A stretch of 64,000 nt of DNA. Origin: Syngnathus acus (lineage: Eukaryota > Chordata > Actinopteri > Syngnathiformes > Syngnathidae). The stretch spans positions 7,880,501 to 7,944,500 of the forward strand of contig NC_051104.1 in the NCBI RefSeq assembly GCF_901709675.1, read 5' to 3'. A program made the translations under genes and the position numbers. Under the pieces are notes generated by a model. It did not search any database. It had not been told where the DNA came from and worked only from the letters and a program-made list of their open reading frames with translations. The number at the start of each line of letters is the position of its first letter. The stretch's first letter is position 1. Below, piece by piece: positions 1 through 41,700 of this stretch.

Positions 1-5136
<5,136 letters not shown>

Positions 5137-5666
5137 CGACCCGTCAAGCTCCACCTGAGCGGCTTCCGGTGCGTTCGTAGGACTCCCGGTGTTCGGTGTC
5201 GCCAGTGAGCCGAGCTCAGCTTACAAATGTGGGCTCCGGAATACTTGCAAGTATGAAAGATTTGTGTGTTTGTAGCAGCGATGACTGGGGTGATTTATGC
5301 CGCCGCGCGTTAGCAAGGCGTGCGCGTGCGTGATGACAAGCGCAGACGGTCTCCCCGCGGACTCTTTAAGCGCTAATGAAGTGAGCGAGGCGCACGGACC
5401 GTGACGCTCCAGAATGTTTTTCCCGACGCCGCCCCGGCGTGAGAAAGCGCCGACGTCACCCAAAGGTACGCTTTGAAGACGATACCCCCCGCACGCAACC
5501 CCCCCCCCCCCCCTCGAGGTGTGTTACTGGATTTAACACTAGCACAGTTGAGTGCGTGTGGCGAGAAAGCAAGCAGTCGCCCGTTGCCTTCGAAATGCAG
5601 GAATGTGCACTCAGCTTGTGCTGTTGGTGGTGCGCAGGTGCCAATTTTCATATCAACATGGAACGA

Positions 5667-5672
5667 AATAAA
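5667..5672 (+). terminator. Candidate shisa2 polyadenylation signal
   Basis: Canonical AATAAA 531 bases after the shisa2 stop; another lies near 5742. Inferred only from position and motif. Confidence 0.4.
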
Positions 5673-7244
5673 AACAAAAACTGTCATTTGCAAGGAAGCT
5701 TGTGCATCTTACTTGCTCACTTTCACAATCAAAATAGACCCAAAAATAAAAGCCACATCACACCAAGGAGCAAAATCCAGACAGAGTTGGCGCACCCAAG
5801 CCCTTGTTCAGATGGAGCGCTAATAGCTTGTTCACAATTTTTTTTCGGCCCTTGCAAGAGACTAATGACACATTGGCAGACGGCTCCACCACCCGCAGCG
5901 GATGCTGGAACAAATTGCCGTCACATCATCAGACGCTCTCGGCGGGACGGAGAAGAACGGGGGGGGGGGGGGGATTTTGGCAAGGCGCGTACTTACAGTT
6001 AAGTAGCTCCGGGAGTGGATGGATTCTCCATACTGCGGCAGCTGCAAGTCCAGGAAGGTGGGCGGGAAAGGCATCTCCACTTGGACACGAGAGATTGGGA
6101 AGGGGGGGCGTTCATTCTTAAAAGGTCTTTGTAAATTGGATGCTGTAAAGCTCGGGAAAAGGAACGGATGAGAACCGTACAGGAAATCAATTGTGGGGAG
6201 GAAAAAAAACAACTGTAAACATAAAAAAATAAGTGCAACAGCCAATGGTTCAAAATAATTTACTATACATTTTAATTTAAAAAAGAATCAAAATAAAATA
6301 ACAACAAAATAAGTTTGCTTTTTTTAAGTTTTCTAATAGCAAGACCCTGAAACGGCTCATTTCACTTTTCACAGGAGATCAGGTTGTGTAGTCAAAATAA
6401 TAAAAAAATAGATTTGCCCGTCATTTTCCATTTGGCGCACATGAAAATCAATGAAGTGATCACACGAGAACGACGCCGGGACTCGCACAAAACGGCGATT
6501 GTGAGAGCCGCCCGATGGCGTGACCAAAAAGAAGCAGCAGACAGGAGGAGGCAGACGCGTTTCGGGATTGATTGGATTTAATGATTAGGACTCGGACGGA
6601 CAGACGGGACAATGCGTCCCCTCTCTACAAGCCGTCATCGTGGCATTCCTGAAGCAGAGCGCCGTCCACACAACAAGACGCCACATTCACAAAAACAAAC
6701 AAAAAACGACAAACAAAAGACACCAGACCAAAAAGAATCCCTTTTTGTTGATTCGGATGCGCTCTTTCGGCCCGATCCTACTCGTGCGCTGAATTGTCTG
6801 AGCACCACAACACGCGAGTGCGCCTCGGTCCTTCTTCAATTGTTTTAATCGTCAATAATTATATTAGTGCGTCGAATCTTCCTACTAGTGAGGACAAAGA
6901 GTAAAGGGACAATTCAGTGCATTAGTAGGACATCAAATAAGAGTCCAACGGCTCGCCAAAACTAGGTCAAGTCCAACATTCCTTCTGTAGGACTTTTGAG
7001 TACAAAAAACAGACAGAAAAAAAAAAAAAAACATTAAATAAAAAAAAAAAAAAAGGTGGGCAAGATAGGAAGTGAGGCGATCAGGAAGATGGATGTTCCA
7101 CTAGTTGGTTGGGAGGGGTGGAGAGGGCAGGAGAGGAGAGGGGAGGGGAGGGGATCTGGGGGTGGGCGGGAGTCCGAACGTTCCGCCTCAGTCGCATCCC
7201 CTGTGGCGTTTGGCAGCGCTCGGAATGGAATTCATCCGTGCATG

Positions 7245-7250
7245 TTTATT
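7245..7250 (-). terminator. Candidate atp8a2 polyadenylation signal
   Basis: TTTATT on the plus strand is AATAAA on the minus strand, 268 bases past the atp8a2 stop. Inferred from motif and distance. Confidence 0.45.
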
Positions 7251-7314
7251 TGGACGTGACCCCCCCCAACCCACAGTTCCCTTCTGATGTCGGCATGTGA
7301 TGACTGAATTGCGA

Positions 7315-7393
7315 GGGGTGGGTGGGTGGGTGGGTGGGCGGCTGGTTGAGTGGGTTGGTTGACACGCACGCGCACACACACACACACACACAT
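7315..7393. repeat. (GGGT)n and (CA)n microsatellites
   Basis: About five GGGT units at 7315-7340 are followed by a CA run at 7372-7393, just beyond the atp8a2 stop, within its 3' UTR on the opposite strand. Confidence 0.85.
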
Positions 7394-7517
7394 GCACAGG
7401 CGAGTACAGCGGAACGCACCAATCAGGTTTCGCAGTCTCTGACTTGTGGTGCTTGAAAGCGTAGTCCGGAATAATCCATACGCTCAGAGTCCTCGGGGGG
7501 GGGGGGGGGTTCAGGGG

Positions 7518-27252
<19,735 letters not shown>

Positions 27253-28827
27253 CGTGCCAGTGGACGTGCTGGTGGTAGTGGAAGGAGCAACGTGGACATG
27301 CTCGCTTACGGCTCGCCCGCAGCGGAGCCGAGGCGAAGGCGAGTAGTAGTTACGGGCCGCGGCCGCTGTTGCCGCTGACGACCGGGTACCATGTTCGCTC
27401 TGACCGCTTCACTAGTGGATGAACAAGGAGGAAACAAGTGATAGGACAGCTAGTTCCGTCGGGTTGCCTGCATGTCAAAATAAGACGCAATGAGCGTACG
27501 AATAAGCTAATATTGCTCCGTCTAACTATTTTCTTCATCTTATTCACAGTTTCACTAAAGCTTAAAACTGTTGGGACATAAAAGACACAAACGAAATACG
27601 CACCAATACTTTTACTTTGAAGACGCCCTAGTCATTCTAATAGGTTAGCTACTTCCGCAAGTTAGTTGTACATTTCGAAAGAAAAGCTTATAGTCGCACA
27701 ATTAATCTTATGTAGTCCCCCTCACACTCTTTCATGTGTCGAATTTCGCAGTCCATATTTGTAAAACCTGGACTTAAACAATAGTTGGAAACTTACGGGT
27801 AAATCGAAAGATATAGCCATCAAGGTTTTTCTTTCGGTGGGTAAAATGACAATTGCTTCTTTTCCGTCGCACGGTACGACACTGCAACTACACGAATGTA
27901 CCATCGTAATGGGAATGAGTTCGCTGGTTCCGCTGCAGTTGGTGATAAAACGCTATACATTCATCTAACGATGATATCCTGCAGCTAACCCTCATTTTGT
28001 TTATCATTTCCTTCTAGTTTAACAAGTGTAATACAGGAAGCTTCGCATAGTGCTTATGAATTAAAGGGCAGAATCGACAGAAATGCAACGAGGGTTTTAT
28101 TTTGAAAGAAATATAATGACGTCTACTCATATTCCGTCAAACTTTACGCTAGTTTGGCGTCCTTCCACGCGAATGCGCCTCTGCGTTACGTCGCGTACAT
28201 GTCAATACTCATTCACGAAAACGTGCAAATAAAGGCTTTTGAAGTTTGTAAATCGCTGACACAAGCATAGCAGGCACACAAACGCGTCAGCGGGCATAAC
28301 AAAGCAGCGTTTATTGTTTTTGTGAAGGAGCAGAGTTTGGGCCCACCCACTCCCCACATAAGATTAGGGGCCACATAAGATACCATTTGAGTGTTTATTC
28401 ACTGTCATCACATGGCAACATGATATACACATTCGTGGTTTCCAAAACTTCAAATTTCTTCATCTCATTAAATAGAAACGGAATAAATACTGACTAGTGA
28501 CACAAGGAGCCTCTGCCAGGTCCCAAGAAAGGTGAATTCCTTCATTTGCACATTCTGACAGCTCATGAAGCATGACTTTGTGATCATAGTTTCTTTTTTG
28601 CTTTAATCTGTATGTATTGCACAGCTAAATGTCAACTCTGAATTCCTGAAAAATTGGAAAGCAATTGGCTTTTGGTATTAGGGTGGCTTCTGCACTGTTG
28701 TGTGCGCGTGGGTTGTGTGGGGGGGAGGGCTTGACAAATCATAATGAACCTAGATTAATACAAAGTTTATTACAAATTAAATACAGAAACTCAAATACAT
28801 TTGTCTTCATCCAATGATAGTGCTTAT
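27253..28827. other. Intergenic, atp8a2 5' side to rnf6 3' side
   Basis: Contains the atp8a2 promoter region and the sequence downstream of rnf6, both on the minus strand. GC-rich and CpG-containing near 27260-27400, AT-rich after that. No coding sequence is supported. Confidence 0.55.
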
Positions 28828-28875
28828 TTTATTTGTATGCAAGTTGGCACCCTCAAGGTAACCCATCATTCATTT

Positions 28876-29028
28876 ATCCATCCATCCATCCATCCATCCA
28901 TCCATCCATCCATCCATCCATCCATCCATCCATCCATCCATCCATCCATCCATCCATCCATCCATCCATCCATCCATCCATCCATCCATCCATCCATCCA
29001 TCCATCCATCCATCCATCCATCCATCCC
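28876..29028. repeat. (ATCC)n microsatellite, about 153 bases
   Basis: Almost perfect ATCC units (TGGA on the minus strand), about 38 copies. If rnf6 ends at the AATAAA (minus) near 28828-28833 or 28766-28771, the tract is in the rnf6 3' UTR. The His/Pro/Ser and Met/Asp/Gly open frames over it are artefacts. Confidence 0.97.
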
Positions 29029-29477
29029 CTCACGTGGGTTGCAGGCGGGGGACACATAGACAACCAACCACACACACACACTCACAATCACACTTACGGG
29101 AAACTTTAGAGTGCACCAGAATTCATTTTGTTAAAATGGGGACAATTTAAAATTGCGTGAAATTATCGACTTGACCTGTGGTCAGATATTTACAGTCTAC
29201 GGTGGACAAATGAAATGAAAAAGTCCTTTCTGATCAGGGGAAAGGTCTTAATGGTGTTGGACTATGTGCAACAAAAGTTCACTCGCGGACAAAGTTCTGT
29301 CAAGACACAGAAAAGAGAAGTGAAATTAAAAAGCCTAAAAAAATAAAATTTAATTCTCTGGATTTACGCCTTCTCTTCTCTCCCTCTCCTGAACTTTAGC
29401 GTCCACTTTCTTCTCCGTCGAGTTCCTCACAGAAACGAACGCACTTATGTACAGGCGGCTGCGGAAGCCAAAGCGGG

Positions 29478-31341
29478 TCAGTCGTGGTGCGCTGCGAGGA
29501 TGGGCTGCCTGCAGATGGGGCAGGTGTTGTTCTCCGAGAGCCAGCGGTCGATGCAGTGGATGTGGAACTCGTGCGCGCAGGGGAGGCGCCGCAGCTTGTT
29601 GCCCTGCGCGTACTCGTTGATGCAGACGCTGCACGCGCGGCCCGCCTCGCCCTCCAGGCTGGCCTGGCCGTACGAGCGCGTGGCCAAATTGTCTATCTGC
29701 TCTTTGGTGAGGCCGCGCGGGTGCTCGTCGTCGTCCTCGTCGTTCAGCAGGAAGAACTGCGCCAGCCGCAGGATGGGCAGGGTGCCGTTTTCCACCAAGT
29801 TGTTTGTGTCCCGGCTGGTGGGCGGCGGCCGGCCCTCCGCCGCACTCGCCGCACCGCCGCTGAGCCTGGGCTGGCCGACCGGCTCCTCCTCGCCGCCGGC
29901 CGGGCCCACTCGCTCTTGATCCTGCCCGCCCGAACCCGCTTGGACCGCTGCGCTCTCACTGGCGTACAAGCGGTCCGCGGGGCTAGCGTTTGTATTCACA
30001 ACACCGACGTCCACGTGGCCGGGAGTCTCGGAATCGGCTTCCGTCTCCATGAGGGAGCTGAGTTCTCCGAAGCCGGTCATGATCTGGCGCAGGATGGAGC
30101 GCAGCGCGGTGGAGTTGGGCTCGCCCAGGCCCGTCTCGCTGATGCGCCGCAGCGGGATCCGAATGGTGCTGACGTAGGTGCGGATCCCGGCGCGCTCCGA
30201 GCGCGAGATGGTGCGACGGAAGCCGCCGCTGTCGCTCTCAAATGTGACCGTGTTCTCGGCCACGCGGGCCCGGGAGCGTGTCCTGCTGGCGATACTGTCG
30301 CGATCCCGGTTCTCCCCGGGTCTGATCCGCCTCACCTGCAGGTCCAGCATGATGGTGGGATGTCGGCGAACCGAGGAGGAGCCACCCGCGCCGGCCGAAT
30401 GCGATTCGTGCTGGCCGCTCTCAACCGTCGGCTCTGCCGCGGTGGCGGCGAGTTCTGCCGCCGCCTCCCCCCCTGTCTCCATGGGAACCGAACCCGTGCC
30501 CGCATCGACGATGTGGATGCTTGAGCCGCTGATGGCGCTGCTGGACGCCGGCGTGCTCGTGGGGCTTCTGTGCAAGGGGGATCGACTTCTTCTGGACGCG
30601 CGGGCCGGGATGCCGCCGTTCCACGCGGCCGCCACCCGGCGCCAACGGCCGCGTGATCGCATCCGACGCGCTTCCTGTCCAGGCGCCGGTGCCTGCGATC
30701 CCGACTGAGGCGACACTCGGGGACAGTCAAGAGATAAAGTCACATTGTCCTGGCTTTGCTCCAGTTCTGCATTGGCGGGCGCACGAGCGGAAGATGCTGA
30801 CTCGTCCGAATGAGAACTCGTGGGCTGCGGTACCAAAGAGTGCGTGGCGTCGCCTCTCCTTTGAGGTGGGGGCGCAAGAGGGGCTGAAAGTGCAGGTGGG
30901 GTCACGGAGAGGGCGCTGCTGCTGCTGCTGCTGCGCGTGCGCCGGGTCTGCATCCTCCTGCTGAGGGCGGGCCGAGGCGTGGGATAAGGGGACGGCCTGG
31001 GTGTGCCGGCCGAAGAAGCGGCGCGGCGGGGCGGCGAGGTTGAGCCCGGGACGGCGTCGGCGACGGGCTGCTCGGCCGCGTCTATCGCGTCAGCGTGCTC
31101 CCCCGCCTCGGGCTGGTCGTGGTTGATGTTGATCTCCAGGCTGAAGCGGAACTCACCGCTGTTGGGGTTGGTCCGGCTGACGGCGCGCCACGTCTGGTTG
31201 CCGCTCTGCCCGCTGCGGGTGGCGTTCCCAGTGCGCCGGAAAGTGTTCAACCACTCCAGCAACGAGTCCCCGTTGGATGATTCTGCCCCTGGCTCTGCAC
31301 TACCTGCAGAGAAAGCATGAGTGTTGATTGAGCAACACAAT

Positions 31342-31383
<42 letters not shown>

Positions 31384-32027
31384 CAGACAGCCTTTTTGGT
31401 CATGCTTATCCTTACTATTTTGATTTAAAACCCAAAGAAATCAGAGACTGCCCAGAGGCAGTCCTACCTGCTCCTCGTCTCCCGCCGGAGCCTCTCTCCT
31501 CTCCGCTACCGCCCTGTTGCTCCGCTGGCTCAGCGGCAGGCAAATGCTGCTCAGTGCTTGGCTGGGATGACTCGCGCTCCTTGGCTCCATCCAGACGTTG
31601 CTGGAGCTCTTCGGCTGTCACCTCCCCTGTGTGACAAGTGGGTCAGGTTCTGGTTACGCGCTCTCAGAAATAATAGCAAGAAATTCAAAATAGGGTCCGC
31701 ATGCTCGTTAACTGCAGGGCTATTTGGGCCAATTCAGCATAAATTACATCCAAAAAGCTGTTGAAATATCGATTTGAATTGAAAAGTTGAAGTCTGCTGG
31801 TAAAGAGGAGTGCAAGGATGTTAAGCAGTTCTTGCCAAATGCTGCAATTAATACGGAAAGTCAAAGCGTCCCTCCTCACCGGGGGTCCCCAACAGGTTGC
31901 TGTCTCTCATAAGACGATACTCCTCTTCGCTCAGGTCATTTATAAAATGATAGTAGGCCTCCTCCCTCCGAAGACGCTCGGCCTGTCTCCGACGCTCGTC
32001 TCCCCCACCAGGAGGGTCCATAACCAT
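29478..32027 (-). CDS. rnf6: RING-H2 E3 ubiquitin ligase RNF6 (three coding exons)
   Basis: Exons 31880-32027, 31468-31626 and 29478-31303 give 710 residues; both phase-1 junctions agree. RNF6 is a ubiquitin ligase of the RLIM family acting in nucleus and cytoplasm. The N-terminus carries the family segment [20 protein letters not shown], and [20 protein letters not shown] opens exon 3. A conserved central block includes [18 protein letters not shown] and [18 protein letters not shown]. The C-terminal RING-H2 (about 655-696) shows CSVC, the Cys-His-His ligands in CAHEFHIHC, and CPIC. Length is close to mammalian RNF6 (about 685). Two in-frame ATGs, at 32027 and 32021, could start translation; the first is used here. 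The exon begins at an acceptor at 32036, so a noncoding first exon must lie upstream. Large low-complexity Ser/Arg/Ala stretches give long antisense open frames that are not genes. Confidence 0.96.
31343..31383. repeat. (CAAT)n repeat
   Basis: About ten CAAT units in rnf6 intron 2, 40 bases upstream of the exon 3 acceptor on the minus strand. Confidence 0.9.
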
Positions 32028-32401
32028 AAACAGTGCTGGTAAACACAAGACAGCATTGTCATTTATTTCCGCTTGACCCACTCCAGTTATGCAATTAAAA
32101 CCACCGCCTAGGAAACCAAGAATAAGTCAGATTGCCTTGACTGTAAACAGCTACATTGTCAGCGTCATCCATTTTGCCACGGAAAGGACAGTTAACGTGC
32201 TTAGCCCGAAGACCGGCTGCATGAGCGCATTGTACAGCGAACGTTGTCATCATTGACCCGTAAAAGGGCCGTTAAAGGACCCCCTCGCGTCGACGTGTTC
32301 GTTAATACTGGCCAAGTTTCTCCTGACAGCAGCTACAGAAGGCCACGTTGAAGACAGGGGCGATAAAGCTAAAGCTGTACTGTCCTCCCTGCGATTAGCA
32401 G

Positions 32402-32447
32402 CCAATCGCCGGCCGGCTGAGGCGGAGTGACAGGCCGAGTGACCAAT
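32402..32447. promoter_or_regulatory. Paired CCAAT boxes (NF-Y type)
   Basis: CCAAT at 32402-32406 and again at 32443-32447, 41 bases apart, within GC-rich DNA between rnf6 and cdk8. Paired CCAAT boxes are common in CpG-island promoters; assignment to rnf6 is inference. Confidence 0.35.
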
Positions 32448-33688
32448 CGTCGCCGCGCGGAGGTGGGACGACACGGAAAGGACAGGGACTTCATGTAAAC
32501 GAAGGCAAAGACAAAAGAATGTTCTGTTTTTCCTTGAGTGGGACCAAAAAGGCGATGACGGCGAAGCGTGTGTCGCCACGAAACGCGGAATCAGTTGGGC
32601 GTACACCGCAATGACACAAAGAAACATTTTGAATGCGCAACGCCTTAGTGGCTAGCGGTGTCCTAGCTAGTTAGCGCAAGCAACGATAGCGAATAGCAAC
32701 CCGAACACGTTAGCTTGGTTAGCCGACCCGAAGCCGAATAATTTCTCCCATACACATGGGATAAACAGTTATTCTATTAAGTCGACGTGTGCGATCGATA
32801 ACGCCAAGCACCGACGTGGATTTAGGTGAGATGACAACGACGTATAAATGGCACAGTACCCGATAGAGCAGCTGTAATATGGACGGTTCCCTTCGTTTTC
32901 CCTTCTCTCGCTCTACCCAAGATGGGACCAGATGGTGTTACGGCCTATACGGTCCGTGTTGTAACATAAGTTATTTCGGCTACGTTGGTTCCCGTGTTAC
33001 CAAAAGACCAGTTTTGTAACGTCATTTTTCATCATTTCCAATCTTTCATTTCATGAAGCCTAAAAATATTTTCAAAGACATTCTTATCCTGAATTAACTA
33101 CATACCAGTTACAGTTGTGCATGCAGCCGTACTTCTTAAAATGTATATTTTTGTGTGTGTTTCAACAATCACACATTTAGTGCAAACAAAAGAGTTTTTT
33201 TTTTAAATACTTTGTTAGACAATTAAAAAATGCACAAACATGGAGTGTTACGTCTAATGCGGTTCGTGTGAAAACGTGAAAAACGTACGGACATCATCAA
33301 ATGTTATGTATTCCTATGAATGCCCTGACCCTTCTTTGCTGCTTTTTACTTAGTCTTTTTAAATGTACATTGATTAGTGTTGTTGTTTTTTAAACTCAAT
33401 TTTAGCGCATTTGAACATGTACAACGAACGTCACGTTCCTTTTGTCAAGCTAAGATCAAAATTCAATATGTGTGTTTTGTTTACACTGTAGCAATGTTTA
33501 TTTGCACAGGGCCAATGTTAATCTTTTCCAATATCCCTTTCCTCTACTTTCTCCACTGCAGAGTGCTCGAGCTGTCTTTTACGACATTTTACGACAGTGC
33601 CGCGCGTGAATACGACGTCGTTATCGAGTAAAGTGCGTCTCTTTGGAGCAGATACCGGCTGAGGGAGACGCAGCATCAGAAGAACGGG

Positions 33689-33698
33689 CTATATATAG
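33689..33698 (+). promoter_or_regulatory. TATA-like element upstream of cdk8
   Basis: The decamer CTATATATAG is the only TATA-like run near the cdk8 start, 268 bases before its ATG. It would place transcription initiation near 33720, where a GC-rich leader begins. Inferred from motif and position. Confidence 0.4.
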
Positions 33699-33777
33699 AT
33701 CGACGCCCGCTTTCCTACCCGGACCTTCCGAGCACCGCACGTCCCCGCCGGCGTACCGAACTCGCCCGGATAGCCCG

Positions 33778-33795
33778 ATGTGGACGCTGAGCTAA
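33778..33795 (+). other. Candidate short upstream ORF in cdk8 leader
   Basis: ATG at 33778 opens five codons (MWTLS) and a TAA, lying between the TATA-like element and the cdk8 start. It is only meaningful if the leader starts upstream of it. The context CCCGATGT is weak at -3. Confidence 0.3.
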
Positions 33796-33941
33796 GTGAA
33801 GAAAGGGCCACGCCGGGGCAGGCAACTCGCTGAATTACCGAAGCCGAGCTCGTCGGGAGTAGCCTAGTCGCCTCCCAAAGCGACGCTTACACAAAAAGAA
33901 AAAACGAAGAAGTAAGGGGACGACGCGTTTAAGGCCCTTAA

Positions 33942-37985
<4,044 letters not shown>

Positions 37986-38459
37986 CCGCATCCGCACGTT
38001 GTCACAGCCACACACACACACGACCCCCCCCCAACCCGTTACCCTCATTACGCCTGCCTGAAAGAATGTACTGAGGGACGTGGCGCGCCCCCTCTGCTGC
38101 GGTCCCCCCTCTTCTTGTGAAGATTTACAAACAAACAGCCTAGCGCAAAGTGTTAGCCACACTGCTACATCGCAGAAAGCCAACGAGCGATGCAACACAG
38201 GGACGGGCGACGAGTCCACGCCCACGTGACGTGCCCCCCCCCCCCCGCCTATGTGCCCACCCCAGCCAGCCGTCACTGTCAAAGCTCAGGACGAGACTGA
38301 AAAGCTGCTATTTGACTGCCAGCGTCGACAGATTCCACGTCCGTCTGTCCTCCTGTTTGTCTCGTCTCTTTTCTGGCGAGGGCGCCCTCCCCGGGCGAGG
38401 ACTCTCAACAGAGGTGCTGGGAGAATGGCGCAAGCCCACGCAACTGTGGTGGATTTTTT

Positions 38460-38486
38460 TGTTGTTGTTGTTGTTGTTGTTGTTGC
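38460..38486 (+). repeat. (GTT)n repeat in cdk8 3' UTR
   Basis: Eight to nine GTT units. The open frames reading poly-Val or poly-Leu here are artefacts. Confidence 0.85.
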
Positions 38487-38719
38487 TCCAAAAGGAGAGA
38501 GAAAAAGTGACATATTGATTTTAGTAGTTTTTAATTTAATCCGTTTTTAAGCAGCTTGACCAGCCCCATACGTAGAGTGGACATGAGAAGTCGACACACT
38601 TCGACTTTTTATCTCCACTTGGGCCTTTTCAAATCCAACCAATCGCATGGAGGAAGCCAGATGGGAATGCATTGTACTGTATTGTATTGAGATATTTTCC
38701 ATGAAGCAAGTATCCTGAC

Positions 38720-38725
38720 AATAAA
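38720..38725 (+). terminator. Candidate cdk8 polyadenylation signal
   Basis: AATAAA 735 bases after the cdk8 stop. The intervening 3' UTR holds a GTT repeat (38460-38486) and several C-runs. Confidence 0.5.
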
Positions 38726-41700
38726 AGCGAAAGCAGTCCTATTTTTGGTTATGTAAAAAATATCGACATAACTAGCGCGAATCTACCGTTGCCTTTCCGA
38801 GCTGCACGTCACATTCAATCACAACAACCATTTTTAATGTTTGACTGCATGTTCCTCCAGCATGGTCCTCACTTGAAAATTACAACTGCAGTCTATTATT
38901 TATCTATAATATATTAGGATGGGGGGGGCATCTGAGGTCCCTTCTCAAGGTTTCTCAATAGCATCAAGGAGTCTTTCTACAACCTGCTTTTAAACACCAG
39001 GTCTATTTAAGTCCCATAGTAATCCTCTCAACTGTTTTTTTTTTCTCCACAGGATGCTGACTTAGCATATTCTGTTATGCACTCTAATACCGTCTCATCT
39101 CAACCTTTATAAGTGTCATCAAATTTTAATTGGGACTGCAAGAACAATTTAGAAAATCTAAACAACGCCCAACCATACATCGACCCCCCCACACACACAC
39201 ACACACTCACACACTTAATTGATATCCATGTCATTCATTTGCTACTCCGCATTCCATTGGCTGTTACAAACGCCCGTCATGTGTCAAAGCCTCCGATTCG
39301 AGCTCTCATTGGCCAGTAGGGCGTGTCCCTCTCCTCAAAAGATTCCCCCCGGAGTGGCAAGACAGGCTGAGGGGGGTGGGGGGGATGCAATGTTAGGATG
39401 GCAGTGCTAATACGAGTATCTAACGGGACATGCGGACCGGCTGATTTTCTCTACTAATTCAACAATAGGTGAGGGCTTTATTATCATTTACTTCCAACAA
39501 CCGTCGTCTCTCTTGATTCAAAAAACGAAACACGAGGGAATATTTATATTTAATTGTCTTCTCACTCAGAAGTCGAACCATTGGACTAAGCTAGCTAACC
39601 GAGTGGGAGTCTCAGCAGCCGAAATGTCTTCTCACAAATGGCCTATTTCTCGGTCTGCTACCTTACTTCACGCGTATTTTATTGCCTCTTTGTGTTAGGT
39701 AGAAACGGGTGATGTAAACGCCCAAAACGGCGGCGTCCGGCTTTGAGTTTTATAGGCTGTGGGGATGTAGGGGTGCTTCCGATGAACAGATGTGGGTCAG
39801 CCCATCAGATACGGGAAGCGACGGTGCGGAACGCTGATTGATTGCGGTTGCCATTCATGTTTGCGTGCGTGCGCGTGCATGCGTGCGCGCGCGTGTGTAA
39901 GAGAGAAAGTAGTGAGTGCTACTGACTCAGTAGTACTGAGTAAGAGTATCGAATGTGAAGGCATGATGCGCATGTGACATTGCAAACCATAATGGTGGCA
40001 GAGAAAGCAATCATGACATTGACCCATTGACCCTTCTTTCAATTGCTGTTCATCCTTTCTCAAGCTAAGTCATCCATGAAAATGCAAAATCTATTCATTT
40101 TAGGGGTTCGCACCAGAAAGTCAGTCTGTAACACCCATTTGAAAGTTACTTTGACACTTAACTTAATTTGCCTATGGTAATACTCGTCGTATTAGCATTA
40201 ATCCTGTGGTTGTAGAACACCATTGCGCTACTTTATACCTTCACAGTCTGTCACAATGATTATCCATCCTCTACTACTACTATCACTACTACTAAGAAGC
40301 TACGCTGTGCACCAACCCTATGATGAATATTTAATCACAGGTACAAGTTTTACAGCAGAAGTAGTGACATCGCCCACGGAGCAGAGTGGCAGTGACGTAA
40401 TCTCATATGCATTATTCACCAGATCAAAATATAGCCCAGCGGAGGTGACGAGCATGAATTAGCGAGCTCTCCGCTCTCACATTTTGACACGTATGTTGCC
40501 GAGGTGGCCATCTTGGCGAGGAAGTGGTCACCACAGGGTCAGGCGTCGTTAACACACGGATTTGATATATCCTAACACAGCAAATGGCAGGACATCACAA
40601 AAAATAACATCAATGGATAAATGAATGTACATATTTTTAGCATCAGGCAATGAGTAGCACTGCATGTGGCAAGCAGGCATGAATAATAAATACGATCCAT
40701 GTGGAAGTGATTCTCCAATAGCAAGACGCAGGAATCTTCCCAAAATTGACCATGTATTACAAAAGTCTGGAAAGAAGGTTTTCAGAATGAAATAACAGCA
40801 TTGAAATGAATGTAAGCAGTTCAAGCTGGTGAGAAAAGTACCACGGGGTGTCTGGGGGGAGGTTGAAGAAGAGGAGGCGGGGTGAGAGGATGGATGCATG
40901 GGAGAACTGCTGCGGTTGCCGTGTGAACGCAGCACCATTGTCCCGGAAACCTTTCAATGTGGCTTCCCCCGAGGTCCCGATTTCAGTCATCACCCCCCCC
41001 CCCCCCCTCCTTACTCATCACGTAAACACACTAACGCTACACATCATTTTCCACTCACACGCACTCTCATTCATTTAATGGTCCACCCTTCTTAGCCTTC
41101 CATTTTGTCTAATGCGAAGGAGGTCTGCTCCCCCAGTCCAGCCGCCCCCCTACCCATCACCACCAGCACCTCGCTGCTCATTATCTCGCCTCATTGATGT
41201 GATTGTCATGGGCGAAATGAAACACACGCACACTGGTCAATAGGGTGTTGCCGCGAGCAACTGCTGACAGTCTTGTGCAGTCTCACCACGTGATTTTTAT
41301 TTATTTTTTTAAATAGCCCTTTGTTTACCTCATGTCTTTTTAGCCGAATGCTAACAAACCAATCAGCTCCCGAAATGGTCATTGAAATAATACTTTTCGC
41401 ATTATATTTCTAGTTTGTAGTTAGATTTTTGAAACAGGTTCTCTCATAGGAAATAAGTTCAATCGATCTATTGTTGACATGTTGCGCCAACGCCAGATTG
41501 CTTTAACAGGTTCCGTGCTAATGGTAGCCACACAGGTCCAACGTTAAGTGGCAACGGGAGTCTTTTGTTCTCTACTTGCTTGTTGAAGAGCGGACAAAAC
41601 ACAATTGTTTAGACGGGAAGAGCAGAGCAGAGGTGACACAGGCGGGAACAGGAAACCGGAATAGGCTGCCAAAATGGGAAGCCGGTCGCTGATAAGATGG

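Larger units (their letters stand above)
5137..7517. other. Convergent 3' UTRs of shisa2 (+) and atp8a2 (-)
   Basis: No coding sequence is supported. Candidate signals are AATAAA at 5667 on the plus strand for shisa2, and TTTATT at 7245-7250, which reads AATAAA on the minus strand, for atp8a2. The stretch also contains C- and G-runs (5502-5513, 5960-5973), A-runs at 7017-7054, a purine-rich GGGGA tract at 7120-7170, and GGGT plus CA repeats at 7315-7393. Confidence 0.6.

Noticed and set aside
28876-29028. Array-like repeat considered as CRISPR
   Set aside because: Four-base unit with no spacers, in a vertebrate genome; it is a microsatellite.
28801-29150. Open frames reading His/Pro/Ser/Ile or Met/Asp/Gly/Trp repeats
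   Set aside because: Direct translation of the ATCC microsatellite.
29484-30524. 346-residue plus-strand open frame antisense to rnf6
   Set aside because: It is the mirror of the GC-rich rnf6 coding exon; its composition is Ala/Gly/Arg/Val rich and it has no domain. The minus strand encodes an unmistakable RING protein.
32250-32627. 125-residue minus-strand frame upstream of rnf6
   Set aside because: It lies in the promoter/CCAAT region and has no homology; Kozak context and conservation cannot be shown.
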